Part shown: positions 1-9,467 of the stretch, piece by piece
How the letters are laid out: each line of letters begins with the position of its first letter
How positions within the stretch are numbered: position 1 is the first letter of the stretch
Source: Nocardioides sp.
GTDB lineage: Bacteria > Actinomycetota > Actinomycetes > Propionibacteriales > Nocardioidaceae
Reading direction: 5' to 3'
Length of the DNA stretch: 64,000 nt
Assembly: GCA_037045645.1 (NCBI GenBank)
Contig: JBAOIH010000003.1
Location: forward strand, 62,001-126,000
Notes under the pieces: generated by a model
Told to the model about the DNA's origin: nothing
Database searches by the model: none
What the model saw: only the letters and a program-made list of their open reading frames with translations
Position numbers and translations under genes: made by a program

Positions 1-113
1 AGCCCTTCACCGACGCCATGGCGCAGTCAATCCTGTTGCTGCCGGCGGTGCTGCTGGTGGGGCTGGTCGCCACGTTGTTCTTCGAGCGTCCGCGCCATCT
101 GGTACGCGACTGA
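1..113 (+). CDS. MFS transporter, C-terminal fragment (cut by window start)
   Basis: Only the last 36 or so codons are present, in the frame ending at the TGA at 111-113. They encode a hydrophobic helix rich in Leu, Val and Ala, followed by a short basic tail (FFERPRHLVRD). This is what the last transmembrane segment and cytoplasmic tail of a drug-exporter-type (DHA2) major facilitator transporter look like. The rest of the gene lies to the left of the window, so the substrate cannot be judged. The gene converges with the aldolase gene, and a strong hairpin lies just after its stop codon. Confidence 0.55.
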   Translation, partial: PFTDAMAQSILLLPAVLLVGLVATLFFERPRHLVRD

Positions 114-125
114 ACTCGCTTCATG

Positions 126-177
126 CACCACGTCTGACGGTGCGGGCGCCTGGGCGCCCGCACCGTCGGACGTGGTG
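126..177. terminator. Strong hairpin between convergent genes
   Basis: Two 25-base arms (126-150 and 153-177) are complementary apart from one G-U pair, with only two bases between them. There is no T tract. Its place between the ends of two convergent genes suggests a bidirectional transcription terminator, of the U-less kind common in actinobacteria. Terminator function is inferred from position. Confidence 0.7.
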
Positions 178-208
178 GGATGTGACTGGATCAGCGGGCT
201 GGCCGGGG

Positions 209-290
209 ACTCAGCCCCCGATTTGTCCGCTCAGCACCCGGTTCTCCGGGGGTTGAGCGGACCATGGTCCGCTCGACCCCCGCAATTTCG
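209..290 (+). repeat. Dispersed double-hairpin repeat, family 1, copy 1
   Basis: This is the first of four copies of an element of about 80 bases (others at 10279, 22786 and 48091). It contains one hairpin whose arms are CCGCTCAG and TTGAGCGG around a CCCCCGG/CCGGGGG core. A second perfect palindrome, GAGCGGAC-CATG-GTCCGCTC in outline, follows directly. This copy sits just beyond the aldolase stop codon. No transposase is present. It resembles REP/BIME-type elements in organisation, but I do not recognise the sequence. Confidence 0.8.
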
Positions 291-298
291 CGGCCGAC

Positions 299-1333
299 TC
301 AGGCCCCGAGCGAGTGCCCCGTCGAGCGCAGGTTCTCGCAGGCCTCGACCACGCGCGCGGCCATGCCGGCCTCGGCGGCCTTGCCCCAGGCGCGGGGGTC
401 GTACTGCTTCTTGTTGCCGACCTCACCGTCGATCTTCAGCACGCCGTCATAGTGGTTGAACATGTGCGACACGACCGGGCGGGTGAACGCGTACTGGGTG
501 TCGGTGTCGACGTTCATCTTCACCACACCGAAGTCGACCGCAGCAGCGATCTCCTCGGGCAGCGAGCCCGAGCCGCCGTGGAAGACCAGGTCGAACGGGC
601 GCGCGCCAGCCTCGAGACCGAGTTCCGCGACCGCCGCCTCCTGGGCGGCCTTGAGCACCTCGGGACGCAGTTTCACGTTGCCCGGCTTGTAGACGCCGTG
701 CACGTTGCCGAAGGTCAGGGCGGTCATGTAGCGGCCACGCTCGCCGGCCCCGAGCGCCTTGACGGTCGCGATCGCGTCCTCGGGGGTGCTGTAGAGCTTG
801 TCGTTGATCTCGTGGGCGACGCCGTCCTCCTCACCGCCGACGACACCGACCTCGATCTCGAGAATGATGTTGGCTGCGGCGCACTTGGCGAGCAGTTCCT
901 CGGCAATGACGAGGTTCTCGTCCAGCGGCACGGCCGAGCCGTCCCACATGTGTGACTGGAAGAGGGGCAACTCACCGCGCGCGACCCGCTCGGCGGAGAT
1001 GTCGATCAGGGGGCGTACGAAGCCGTCCAACTTGTCCTTGGGGCAGTGGTCGGTGTGCAGCGCGACGTTGATCGGGTAGTTCTTGGCGACCTCGGCGGCG
1101 AACGCAGCGAAGGCGGCCGAGCCGGTCACCATGTTCTTGATCGACGGCCCCGAGAAGTATTCGGCACCCCCGGTCGAGACCTGGATGATGCCGTCGGAAC
1201 CCGCGTCGGCGAAGCCCTGGAGCGCGGCGTTCAGCGTCTGCGACGACGACACGTTGATCGCCGGGAAGGCGAAGCCCTTCTCCTTGGCGGTGTCGAGCAT
1301 CTGCGCATAGATCTCGGGGGTGGCGATGGGCAT
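299..1333 (-). CDS. fba: Class II fructose-bisphosphate aldolase
   Basis: The enzyme cleaves fructose 1,6-bisphosphate to dihydroxyacetone phosphate and glyceraldehyde 3-phosphate in the cytosol, and works in reverse in gluconeogenesis. At 344 residues it has the usual length of the zinc-dependent class II family. The HTDHC metal-binding and catalytic motif is at about residues 93-97, a glycine-rich HGGSGS phosphate loop is in the C-terminal third, and a VKMNVDTD segment follows. The ATG is preceded by AGAGGAG at good spacing, which fixes the start. It is probably monocistronic: the neighbouring gene on one side is convergent, and the DedA gene upstream is separated by about 140 bases. Confidence 0.96.
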   Translation of the reverse strand: MPIATPEIYAQMLDTAKEKGFAFPAINVSSSQTLNAALQGFADAGSDGIIQVSTGGAEYFSGPSIKNMVTGSAAFAAFAAEVAKNYPINVALHTDHCPKDKLDGFVRPLIDISAERVARGELPLFQSHMWDGSAVPLDENLVIAEELLAKCAAANIILEIEVGVVGGEEDGVAHEINDKLYSTPEDAIATVKALGAGERGRYMTALTFGNVHGVYKPGNVKLRPEVLKAAQEAAVAELGLEAGARPFDLVFHGGSGSLPEEIAAAVDFGVVKMNVDTDTQYAFTRPVVSHMFNHYDGVLKIDGEVGNKKQYDPRAWGKAAEAGMAARVVEACENLRSTGHSLGA

Positions 1334-1470
1334 GATTTCTCCTCTGAACGGACTGGATCGCCGGCGTTTCCAGCCTAGTGGCTACTGGCTGGTCAGCCTC
1401 ATCGGCTAGTGGCGGGCAGGCGTTTGCGCAAGAGCGTTGGGTCACGTCCCGCTCGGGGTTGAGTCGCGCC

Positions 1471-2205
1471 TCAGTCGACGTTCTCGCCCAGGATGTCGCG
1501 GTCGGGTCCGCCGTCGTGAGAGCCGATTTCGGCGCCGGCGGCGTTCGTACGCTTGTGGCGCCACCATTCGAAGACCAGCGGGATCAACGAGAACGCGACG
1601 ATCACGATGATCAACTTGTCGATCTGTTCACCCAGACTCGGGAAGGCGTCACCGAGGAAGAATCCGAGCAGCATGATCGAACTCACCCAGAGCACGGCAC
1701 CCACGCCGCTCCAGACGAAGAACCGATGCCGTTCCATCTTGGTAACACCTGCGACTACGGTGATGTAGGTGCGTACGAACGGCACGAACCGGCCGATCAC
1801 CAGCGCCTTGTTGCCGTGCTTGTCGAAGAACGCGGTGGTCTGGTCGAAGTACTTCCGCTTGATGATCCTGCCGTCACGCTCATAAAGGGGCGGCCCGATC
1901 TTGCGACCGATCTCATAACCCACGATATTGCCCAAGAACCCGGCCACCATTAATGAGGCCATTCCTGCCAACAGTTCGACGAACGGCGGGCCGGGCAGGA
2001 GATCGAGCTGGCCGGTCGCGATGAACAAGCCCAGAGCGAACAGCAGGGTGTCGCCCGGCAGGATCGGGAAGAACAGCCCGCACTCGACGAAGACGATGAT
2101 CAACGCGATCCAGAAGAGCTCGGCGCCGAAGCGTTCCAGGAGCCAGTTGGGATCCATCCAGTCGATGCCCAGGAGCAGTGGATGCAGCAGTCCAGCGTGG
2201 GTCAC
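1471..2205 (-). CDS. DedA family membrane protein
   Basis: This 244-residue integral membrane protein has the DedA (SNARE-associated, VTT) domain. It has several hydrophobic segments, the characteristic acidic PILPGDTLLF stretch near residue 50, and the conserved GRFVPFVRTY motif near residue 140 with its essential arginines. DedA proteins are lipid scramblases or flippases, often for undecaprenyl phosphate or phosphatidylethanolamine. The exact substrate here is unknown. The start is a GTG. The gene is divergent from the methyltransferase gene, with 36 bases between them that must hold both promoters. Confidence 0.9.
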   Translation of the reverse strand: MTHAGLLHPLLLGIDWMDPNWLLERFGAELFWIALIIVFVECGLFFPILPGDTLLFALGLFIATGQLDLLPGPPFVELLAGMASLMVAGFLGNIVGYEIGRKIGPPLYERDGRIIKRKYFDQTTAFFDKHGNKALVIGRFVPFVRTYITVVAGVTKMERHRFFVWSGVGAVLWVSSIMLLGFFLGDAFPSLGEQIDKLIIVIVAFSLIPLVFEWWRHKRTNAAGAEIGSHDGGPDRDILGENVD

Positions 2206-2241
2206 GACAGCACCCTAGCCAGCGACCCCTAGGCTGCCCGA

Positions 2242-2928
2242 ATGGACGACGCCAGCGCCGAGGCGAGAGCGCCGTACGACCCGATGCCGCATGGCCCCGG
2301 CGAGGTTGGCGTGGGGCCGTGGGAGGGCGCCTGGCCCTCTGGTGCTGAGTACGACCCGGCGCTGCTGGCCGAGGGCGATCGGCGCAACGTCGTCGACCGC
2401 TATCGCTATTGGACCTTGGAGGCGATCCGCGCAGATCTGGACACCCGGCGGCACACCTTTCACGTCGCGATCGAGAACTGGCAGCACGACTTCAACATCG
2501 GCACAATCGTGCGTACGGCCAACGCGTTCCTAGCCGCCGAGGTGCACATCGTCGGCAACCGCCGCTGGAATCGGCGGGGTGCGATGGTCACCGACCGTTA
2601 CCAACACGTACGCCATCACTCGGACGTGCCTGCCCTCGCCAAATATCTGGCCTCCCTCGATCCCGCACCACGTCTGTGGGGCATCGACAACCTGCCCGGC
2701 TCGGAGCACCTGGAGACGATGGAACTTCCGCGTGACGTCTGCTTCCTCTTCGGCCAGGAGGGCCCGGGGCTGTCCGATGCCGCACGTGACGTGTGTGATG
2801 GCACCTTCTCGATCGCGCAGTTCGGCTCGACCAGGTCGATCAATGCGTCTGCGGCTGCCGCGATTGCCATGCACTCGTGGATCCGGGCGTTCGCAAACCT
2901 CGGCGGCGACGAAGCCTGGCGGGGCTGA
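2242..2928 (+). CDS. TrmH/SpoU family RNA 2'-O-methyltransferase
   Basis: This is a SPOUT-fold methyltransferase that transfers a methyl group from S-adenosylmethionine to a ribose 2'-hydroxyl in tRNA or rRNA. All three SpoU motifs are visible in its 228 residues: motif 1 NIGTIVRTANAF at about 85-96, motif 2 LFGQEGPGLS at about 170, and motif 3 SINASAAAAIAMHSW near 200-213, which forms the knotted cofactor site. An N-terminal extension of about 60 residues, rich in Pro, Gly and acidic residues, precedes the catalytic domain. The target nucleotide cannot be read from the sequence. Confidence 0.9.
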   Translation: MDDASAEARAPYDPMPHGPGEVGVGPWEGAWPSGAEYDPALLAEGDRRNVVDRYRYWTLEAIRADLDTRRHTFHVAIENWQHDFNIGTIVRTANAFLAAEVHIVGNRRWNRRGAMVTDRYQHVRHHSDVPALAKYLASLDPAPRLWGIDNLPGSEHLETMELPRDVCFLFGQEGPGLSDAARDVCDGTFSIAQFGSTRSINASAAAAIAMHSWIRAFANLGGDEAWRG

Positions 2929-2956
2929 CGCCGTGCGGTCGGGCCGCCGGGTCAGC

Positions 2957-4591
2957 TCAGCGCTTCAGGACTGTCTTGCGGGTCACCTTGCCCTGCGCTC
3001 CGGACACGATCCTCACGGTGACAACCACCTTGAGCTTGCCCTTGCGCTTGAGGAGTCGGAACGCCTTCTTTGAGAGCTTGACCTTGATGGCGCCCTTGGC
3101 GCCCGCCTTGATCGTCGCCTTGCGGACACCGGCCCGCAGTTTGGGCTTTGTGGACTTCACGATGGCCTTGACGGTGACCGAGTTAGTCAGGCCATTGGCG
3201 ACCTTGAACTTCGCGACGCCCTTCTTGCTCACCTTGGTGCGGGCACCGATGGCGATTTCTACCTCACCAGCGACGGCAGCGGCCAAGTCCTGCGACTCGC
3301 AGAAGGCGAGCGGGTCGGCGTTGACGACGTCGTGGGAGTCGCCGATCAGCGTGTCGGCGCCGATGCCGCAGGAGATGGAGTCGACCTCGCCGTCGCGGGA
3401 GTTGATGGTGTCGTTGCCAGCGCCGGTGATAATCGAGTCCGACCCCGGCCCACCGGTGACGGTGGAGTCGCCGTCCTGAGTCTTGATCATGTCGGCGCCT
3501 GTCCCGCCGTCGACACTGATCTCCTTGCCCCACGTGGTGATCCGGTCGTCGCCGGCACCACCAACGACACTGATGGTGCCGCCGTCGGAGGCGCCACCCA
3601 CGAAGGAGTCGTTGCCGCCGCGCAGGTCGACGCTGACCGTGCCAGAGGGAGCACCGGTGATCGTGTTGGCGGCGTCGTTGCCGACGACAGTCATCGGGTT
3701 GAAGGTGCCGTACGCGTCGATGAACAGGTTCTCGACCCCGCCGTCGGCGCCGATGTTGTCGCCCTCGCCGCTCACGCCGTCGTTGGCGATGCCGTCGAGG
3801 GAGGCGTTGAACACACGAGTGACGTTGAAGTCATAGGCGTTGTCGTAGTCGACGGTGTCGACTCCGGCGCCGCCGTTGAAGACGTCGGCGCCCAGGCCGC
3901 CATACATGAGGTCGTCGCCGCCACCCCCGTCGAGGACGTCGTCACCGTCGCCGCCGTCGATCGGGTTCTTGTCGAACCTGCCCCCGAAGAGCTTGTCAGC
4001 GCCCTCGCCGCCCTGAATGGAGTCGTTGCCTGCACCCCCGGCGATCTCGTCGTTGCCGGAGCCGCCGATGAGGGTGTCGCCGCCGGAGCCGCCGACGATC
4101 CAGTCGTCACCGTCGCCACCGTCGATGTGGGCGGCCTGGATGTTGGCCAGGTTGTTGTGGTTGGACAGCAGCACACGGTCCGCTCCGGCCTCGGTATAGG
4201 CCGTGACTTTGCGAGTGCTCTCGGCATAGAGCTCGTCGTCGCCGGCGCCGAGCCGGGCCTCCACGAGGAAGTCGCCTTCCACGGAGACGTAGTCGGCGCC
4301 GCTGGTCCCTGTCACCACCACCTTGGTGACGCCCGTGCAGTGCCATTGGTCAATGTCGTCCTTGCCGCAGCCCGGCAGGCTCGTGATGCCCTCGTCGGAG
4401 GTGACGGAGTAGCCACTCCCGTAGGGCATCACGACGAAGCCGGTGGGCGACCCCAGGCTGACGGTCAGTACGCCCCCCGCAAACGAGGCGCTCGTGGCCG
4501 CCTGGGCTGGAGCAGCCACGAGTGCAGTGGTGGCCGCGAGCGCGGTGGCGGCGACGGCATGGGGTGCGAGACGGACGGGACGAGAGCGCAT
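2957..4591 (-). CDS. Secreted RTX-type (hemolysin-like) calcium-binding repeat protein
   Basis: The reading frame is open further upstream, but the ATG at 4591 has GGAGGA seven bases before it and opens a clean Sec signal peptide (basic MRSRPVR, Ala-rich core, cleavage near APAQA). The mature protein of about 510 residues has a block of GGxGxDxxxGGxGxD nonapeptides in its middle, which fold as a calcium-loaded beta-roll in RTX proteins, with further degenerate repeats after it. The last 75 residues form a Lys/Arg-rich beta-type domain (motifs such as TIKAGAKGAIKVKL) often seen at the end of actinobacterial surface proteins. No catalytic domain is visible. A surface or matrix role is likely but unproven. 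Confidence 0.85.
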   Translation of the reverse strand: MRSRPVRLAPHAVAATALAATTALVAAPAQAATSASFAGGVLTVSLGSPTGFVVMPYGSGYSVTSDEGITSLPGCGKDDIDQWHCTGVTKVVVTGTSGADYVSVEGDFLVEARLGAGDDELYAESTRKVTAYTEAGADRVLLSNHNNLANIQAAHIDGGDGDDWIVGGSGGDTLIGGSGNDEIAGGAGNDSIQGGEGADKLFGGRFDKNPIDGGDGDDVLDGGGGDDLMYGGLGADVFNGGAGVDTVDYDNAYDFNVTRVFNASLDGIANDGVSGEGDNIGADGGVENLFIDAYGTFNPMTVVGNDAANTITGAPSGTVSVDLRGGNDSFVGGASDGGTISVVGGAGDDRITTWGKEISVDGGTGADMIKTQDGDSTVTGGPGSDSIITGAGNDTINSRDGEVDSISCGIGADTLIGDSHDVVNADPLAFCESQDLAAAVAGEVEIAIGARTKVSKKGVAKFKVANGLTNSVTVKAIVKSTKPKLRAGVRKATIKAGAKGAIKVKLSKKAFRLLKRKGKLKVVVTVRIVSGAQGKVTRKTVLKR

Positions 4592-4862
4592 GATGAGTTC
4601 CTCCGAGAATCGTGAAAAGGCGAGCGTGGATTGCACCGGGTTGCCCCGGGGAGGGCATCGGCCCGGGGCTGATGTGTCGGATAGCCCGAACGGGCCATGC
4701 ACCAATGTGGGCCCGAGCGCTCCCGCGCCGCATCGTGCATTTGCGCCACCTTTCACCGCGCTGCTGCACATTCGCCGGGTCCCAACGTGCCTACGACCTC
4801 TGACTTCCCGGAACTCGGGCGGTGGGAGGCGGGACGCGATCAGGCCCCCTATTGTCGCAGAC

Positions 4863-5390
4863 ATGACCCTGCCGTTCGTCGTGGTCGAGGCCGGTCCAGC
4901 GGCACTCGCGGATGCCCGCGGTGAGCTCGTCTCGCGCGGCTGGGAGGTGCATGTCTCCCACCGCGACGCGGGTCCCGGCACGATCTGGGCAACCACCGTC
5001 GCCGACGGCCTGGCGGCGGCCGAGGTGGTGCTCGCGGCTGTCGCGGGGGTCGGGCTCCTGGTCGACGCAACGGCACCACGCGAGGTGCTCGACCCGCTCT
5101 GCGACGACCTCCGTCGGCTGGGCGTCCTCGACCACCGGGTCGACGCGCCGGCCGGTACCCTGGGCGACGACGAGCACGCGCTGCTGCGGCTGCTCTCCGG
5201 TGGCGCGACCCTCGGCGCGGCGGCGACCGCGTTGCACTTGTCGCGGCGCTCGGCCGACCGCCGGCTCGCAGCGGCGCGGCAGGCGCTGGGGGCTGAGTCG
5301 ACCAGCGCCGCTCTGGCGGCCTATCGACGCCGGGGTCGAGCGACTCCCCGCCCCGTGAGAGCCGTGGTGGCTAGTCTGGTCACATGCTGA
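4863..5390 (+). CDS. Small regulator with C-terminal LuxR-like HTH
   Basis: I chose the ATG at 4863 because it begins a coherent 175-residue protein; the frame is also open upstream but overlaps the divergent RTX promoter region. The N-terminal 100 or so residues do not resemble a known receiver or ligand domain. The segment at about 110-160 (LLRLLSGGATLGAAATALHL, then SRRSADRRLAAARQ) looks like a sigma-region-4/LuxR helix-turn-helix. The gene overlaps the next regulator gene (ATGCTGA), so the two are translationally coupled and may control the divergent RTX gene. No phosphorylation site is evident. Confidence 0.7.
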   Translation: MTLPFVVVEAGPAALADARGELVSRGWEVHVSHRDAGPGTIWATTVADGLAAAEVVLAAVAGVGLLVDATAPREVLDPLCDDLRRLGVLDHRVDAPAGTLGDDEHALLRLLSGGATLGAAATALHLSRRSADRRLAAARQALGAESTSAALAAYRRRGRATPRPVRAVVASLVTC

Positions 5391-7853
5391 TCGGGCGCAC
5401 CTCGGAGGAGGCCCGCATCCGCAGTGCGGTCCGGGACGCGACGGCCTGCGTCCTGGTGCACGGCGAGGCGGGCGTGGGCAAGAGCGCGCTGGTGCGAGCC
5501 GCACTGGACGAAGCCGAGCATCACGAGGGGGGTGCGCTCGCGACGCTCGAATTGGCTGCCGTTCCTGGCGCTGCGGCGCGCCTTCGCCGACCTGCCCGAC
5601 GACATCTGGACCGGTGACCCCGAGCACGTCGCCCTGCAGATCGAGACCGCCGTCGGCGACGGTGTGCTGTGGGTCGAAGACCTGCACTGGGCCGACCCCG
5701 CGACGGTCCAGGCACTGGGGTTGCTGGCCGGTCGCGTACGCCTCGTGGTGACCGTACGTCGCGGTGACCCGGGCGCCGAAGCGGCACTGGCGGCGATGGC
5801 CGACGTAGACGCCAAGCGCCTCGATCTCGATCCGCTCGAGGGGCCCGACGCCGCCGAGTTGGCATTACGTGTGCGGCCGGGCATGGTGCCCGAGGAGGTC
5901 GCCTCCATCGTCGATCGCAGCGGTGGAAACCCGCTGCTCGTCGAGGAACTCGCCCGCTCGCCGCACGACATCACCAGCCTTGAGTTGTCGCTGTTGGCCC
6001 GCTGCCGCGCGCTGCCCGAGGATCAACTCGAAGCGCTCGCGCTGCTGGCCCTCGCCGGCCGCCCGCTTCCGCAGGCGCAGGTGCCTGGCGCCCAGGGTCT
6101 CGCTGACTCGGGGCTCACCATGACCAGCCGCGGCGAGGTGTCGATCCGGCACGCGCTGATCGGAGAGGTGTTCGGCCAACTGATCGCGCGCGACCGCGCG
6201 GTGCGCTGCCATCGCGCGCTGGTCGACCTGGCCGAGCACCCTGGCGAGCGCGCCCGGCACCTACTCGCTGCGGGCGAGCGCGACGCCGCCTACGCGGCGG
6301 CGATGGAGGCGGTCGGCTCTGCCGCCACGCTGGGCGAGCGCTGGTCATTCCTGGTCACCGCTGCCGAAGCCGCCGACCCACAGACGGCGACCGAGCTGCG
6401 GGTCGAGGCCGCCGAGGCCGCCGTCCGGGCCCTCCAACTCAACGCAGCCGACCGCCTCGTCACCGACCTGCCCGACGACCCCGAGTTGCTGGCCCGGGCA
6501 CTCGTCGTCCGCACGTCGATCGCCTTCCAGCAGGGGCGCTGGAACGACTACGTCGAGCTCCTCGCCGAGGCCACCGCTGTCGCGCCCGAGGGCAGTGCGA
6601 TCCAGACACGGCTGCTGTCGACCAATGCGTCCAAGGTGTTGCTGATGGATCGCGACTCGGTCAAGGCCCACGCGCTGGCGCTGCACGCGCTTGAGACCGC
6701 ACAGGCGCGCGGCCACTCGACCGGCGAGGCCATCAAGGTGGCCGGCGACTCCGCCCCGACGATGAAGGAGAAGGCCCGGCTGCTGCGCGGCGCGGTGCTG
6801 GCCGCGCGCGAGTCGGGCAACTCGTTCCTCGAGGTCACCTCGGCTCTCAACCTTTTCATCGCGCTGCTCTCCGACGCCCAGGTCGAAGCGTCACGCGAGC
6901 TCGTGCGCGAAATGATCGAGCGCTGCCGCAGGCTGCGCCTAACCCGGTGGGAGCTGTGCTTCGACACCTGTGAGCTCACCGCCGCGGCCTACTGCGCCGA
7001 CCTGCGCCACGTGGTCGCCGAGGGCACCCAACTGCTCGCGAAACCGCTGCGCCCGATCGACCGCTACGACACCTTGGCCACCATCGGCTCGGCCCATGCC
7101 CAGCTCGGCGAGCTGGAACAGGCGCTCACCTGCACTGCCCAGCTCGAGGGTCACGACTCCCACGTCATGGCCTACCACCAGGTCCGCGGCACCGCCTACC
7201 TGCTCGCCGGACAGGCGGAGCGCGCCCACGACGAGCACGCACCCTTCCTGGCGATGAACCCTGACGAGTTCATCCTCACCGACGCCGCGCAGGTATGGGC
7301 GTGGGCAGCCCTCGACGCTGGCCTCCCGCTTCCCGAACGGCCGTTGTTGGAGGAGGCAGGACTGCTCGCCGGCGTCCCCGCCGAACTCGACGGCATCGCC
7401 TCGCTCGCCGCGAGCAACTTCGCCGCGGCTCACGACCTGTTCCTCAAGGCCGCCTCGGCCCACGGCCCCAGGCTCGACCGGGCGCTGCTGTGCCGCTGGG
7501 GTGCGGGCGAGGCGGCCCGGCTAGCCGGCCGCGACGACGCTCGTACGCTGCTCGAGGATGCTGCCACCGAGGCCAGGGAGCTGGGCCTCGCGCCCGTCGT
7601 CGCGCGGTGCGGACGGTCGTTGCGTGCCCTTGGCGTACGAGTGCCGGCTTCGCGGTCGAGCGGTTCGGTGCTGAGCGCCCGTGAGGAGGAGGTCACCGCG
7701 TTGGCGACCGCGGGTCACACGGACGCGGAGATCGCCGCCCGGCTCGGCATCGCCCACCGGACCGTCCAAACCCAGATCGCCAGCGCCCGCCGCAAACTGG
7801 GGGCCAGCAACCGCGCCCAGCTCGTCGCGATGCTCGCTGGCGAGCCGGACTGA
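5384..7853 (+). pseudogene. LuxR-family LAL-type ATPase regulator, frameshifted
   Basis: This would be an ATP-binding transcriptional activator of about 820 residues. The first frame (from ATG 5384) holds the Walker A motif HGEAGVGKSAL and stops at 5617. A second frame, readable from the WLPFLALRRAF segment near 5553, holds the Walker B motif VLWVEDLHWAD, a long helical tetratricopeptide-like middle, and a C-terminal LuxR helix-turn-helix (SAREEEVTAL, then HRTVQTQIASARRKLG). The frames join if one base is removed, either at 5552 or within the six-G run at 5527-5532. It is either a sequencing or assembly error, a slippery on/off site, or a recent inactivation. All other parts look intact. Confidence 0.8.
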
Positions 7854-7925
7854 TCCAGCGGCGCAGCTTCCTGGTCCTCGACCAGACCGCACCAGAGGTG
7901 TGGTCGGCGACGGCGCCTGGCGGGG

Positions 7926-8462
7926 CTAGCCCTCTCGGGCGGCGTCCAGGTCGGCTTTCGTCAAGACTGCGCGCACTTCGAGTTCGACATCGGCGAGCGG
8001 GTTCTCGCCCTCCGGGGAGCGGTCGATCGCACACACGACGACCTCCACGATGGCGCCAGCCTCGCGTAAGGCATGTGTCGCGTCGCGCACCGCACCACCG
8101 GTCGTGATCACGTCCTCGATCAGGGTGACCCGCTTGCCCGCGAAGTCCGGCCCTTCGGCGAGCTTGCAGGTGCCGTACTCCTTGGCGGCCTTGCGTACGA
8201 ACAACGTCGGCGTGCCCACAATGGCGCTGACGGCGGTCGCGATCGGGATGCCGCCCATCTCCAGACCCCCGAGAAGTTCGGTGTCTTGTGGGATGAGTTG
8301 AATCATTTCGCGAGCCACCCGCCCAAGCAGGAGCGGATCGGCCTCGAATAGGTACTTGTCGAAGTACTCGTGACTGACCTGGCCCGAACGCAGCGTGAAC
8401 TCCCCGGTCAAGCGGCAGGTTGCGTCGATATCGGCGGCGAGAGTGGTGTCGACGGTGGCCAT
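7926..8462 (-). CDS. pyrE: Orotate phosphoribosyltransferase
   Basis: The enzyme joins orotate and phosphoribosyl pyrophosphate to form orotidine 5'-phosphate in de novo pyrimidine synthesis. The type I PRTase signature VTLIEDVITTGGAV binds PRPP near residue 115, and the flexible catalytic loop contains RKAAKEYGT. The ATG at 8462 gives 178 residues, matching the usual actinobacterial length; a GTG at 8486 would add eight residues with no better ribosome site. The gene stands alone here, away from other pyr genes, and is divergent from the ABC transporter genes. Confidence 0.93.
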   Translation of the reverse strand: MATVDTTLAADIDATCRLTGEFTLRSGQVSHEYFDKYLFEADPLLLGRVAREMIQLIPQDTELLGGLEMGGIPIATAVSAIVGTPTLFVRKAAKEYGTCKLAEGPDFAGKRVTLIEDVITTGGAVRDATHALREAGAIVEVVVCAIDRSPEGENPLADVELEVRAVLTKADLDAAREG

Positions 8463-8573
8463 GCCCCACACCTTAATCAGGGGCACCCTGGGGGATTCTC
8501 AGGGTCGAGATCAGGGCCGAAGTCGGCGTTCCTCCCGATGCGCGTACGCCCGGACGAGCGAGACGGTGGAGCC

Positions 8574-9455
8574 ATGATCACCGTCGAGTCCCTGACCAAG
8601 AAGTACGGCAGCTTCACCGCCGTCGATGACATCACGTTCACCGCCGAGACCGGAAGGGTCACCGGATTCCTCGGACCCAACGGTGCGGGGAAGTCCACCG
8701 CCATGCGGATGATGGTCGGGCTCACCCGGCCCACCGCGGGTAGCGCGCTGATCCACGGCCGTCACATCCACGACTTCGTCAACCCTGGCCGCGAGGTCGG
8801 CGTCCTGCTCGACGCATCGGCCCAGCACGCGGGACGCACGGGCCGCGAGATCCTGACTATCGCCGCCGACACGATGGGGCTTTCGCGTACGTCAGTCCCG
8901 GCCATGCTCGACCGGGTAGGCCTGACTGAGACCGAGGCTCGCCGACGCGTACGCCACTACTCCCTCGGCATGCGCCAGCGTCTGGGCATCGCCGCTGCTC
9001 TGATCGGTGACCCGCGGGTCCTCATCCTCGATGAGCCGGCCAACGGCCTGGACCCGGCCGGCATCCGGTGGATGCGTGATCTGCTCCGGTCGTACGCCGA
9101 TGACGGTGGCACGGTGCTGTTGTCGTCCCACCTGCTCCACGAGATCGAGGTCGTTGCGGACGATCTCGTTGTGATCGGCCAAGGCCGAATCGTGGCGCAG
9201 GGCACCAAAGCCGACCTGCTGGCTGGCGCCGGGACGGTCGTACGCGCTCGGGACCTCAAGCCGCTGGCAACCGCGCTCGAAATCCACGGGCTCACGGCCC
9301 ACTACGGCGACACCTCCCTGCGCGTCGACGCCGACCCCACCCTCGTCGGCGAGATCGCGCTCGCCGCGGGTGTCGCCCTCACCGAGCTTCCGGCCCGCGG
9401 ACAGCGCCGGTCTCGAAGAGATGTTCCTCCAACTCACCGCCGACACCTCCCGTGA
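8574..9455 (+). CDS. ABC-2 transporter ATP-binding protein, C-terminus frameshifted
   Basis: This ATPase powers the permease encoded next to it. It has Walker A (GPNGAGKST, about residue 35), the signature YSLGMRQRLGIA, Walker B (RVLILDEPANGLDP) and the H-loop SSHLLHE, a DrrA/CcmA-like arrangement. As written it ends at 9455 with an Arg-rich tail. Removing one C at 9390-9391 instead gives the family-typical ending (ELRPADSAGLEEMFLQLTAD and about 9 more residues), with a TGA at 9469-9471 overlapping the permease ATG. The catalytic core is unaffected, so the protein may work either way. The substrate is unknown; antibiotic or lipid export is common in this family. Confidence 0.9.
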   Translation: MITVESLTKKYGSFTAVDDITFTAETGRVTGFLGPNGAGKSTAMRMMVGLTRPTAGSALIHGRHIHDFVNPGREVGVLLDASAQHAGRTGREILTIAADTMGLSRTSVPAMLDRVGLTETEARRRVRHYSLGMRQRLGIAAALIGDPRVLILDEPANGLDPAGIRWMRDLLRSYADDGGTVLLSSHLLHEIEVVADDLVVIGQGRIVAQGTKADLLAGAGTVVRARDLKPLATALEIHGLTAHYGDTSLRVDADPTLVGEIALAAGVALTELPARGQRRSRRDVPPTHRRHLP

Positions 9456-9467
9456 AGGAGCAGCAGC

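Noticed and set aside
3332..4615. Long open frame on the plus strand (427 codons)
   Set aside because: It is the antisense of the RTX-repeat gene, with Val/Ala/Gly-rich composition and no recognisable domain. The minus-strand frame has a signal peptide, a ribosome site and RTX repeats.
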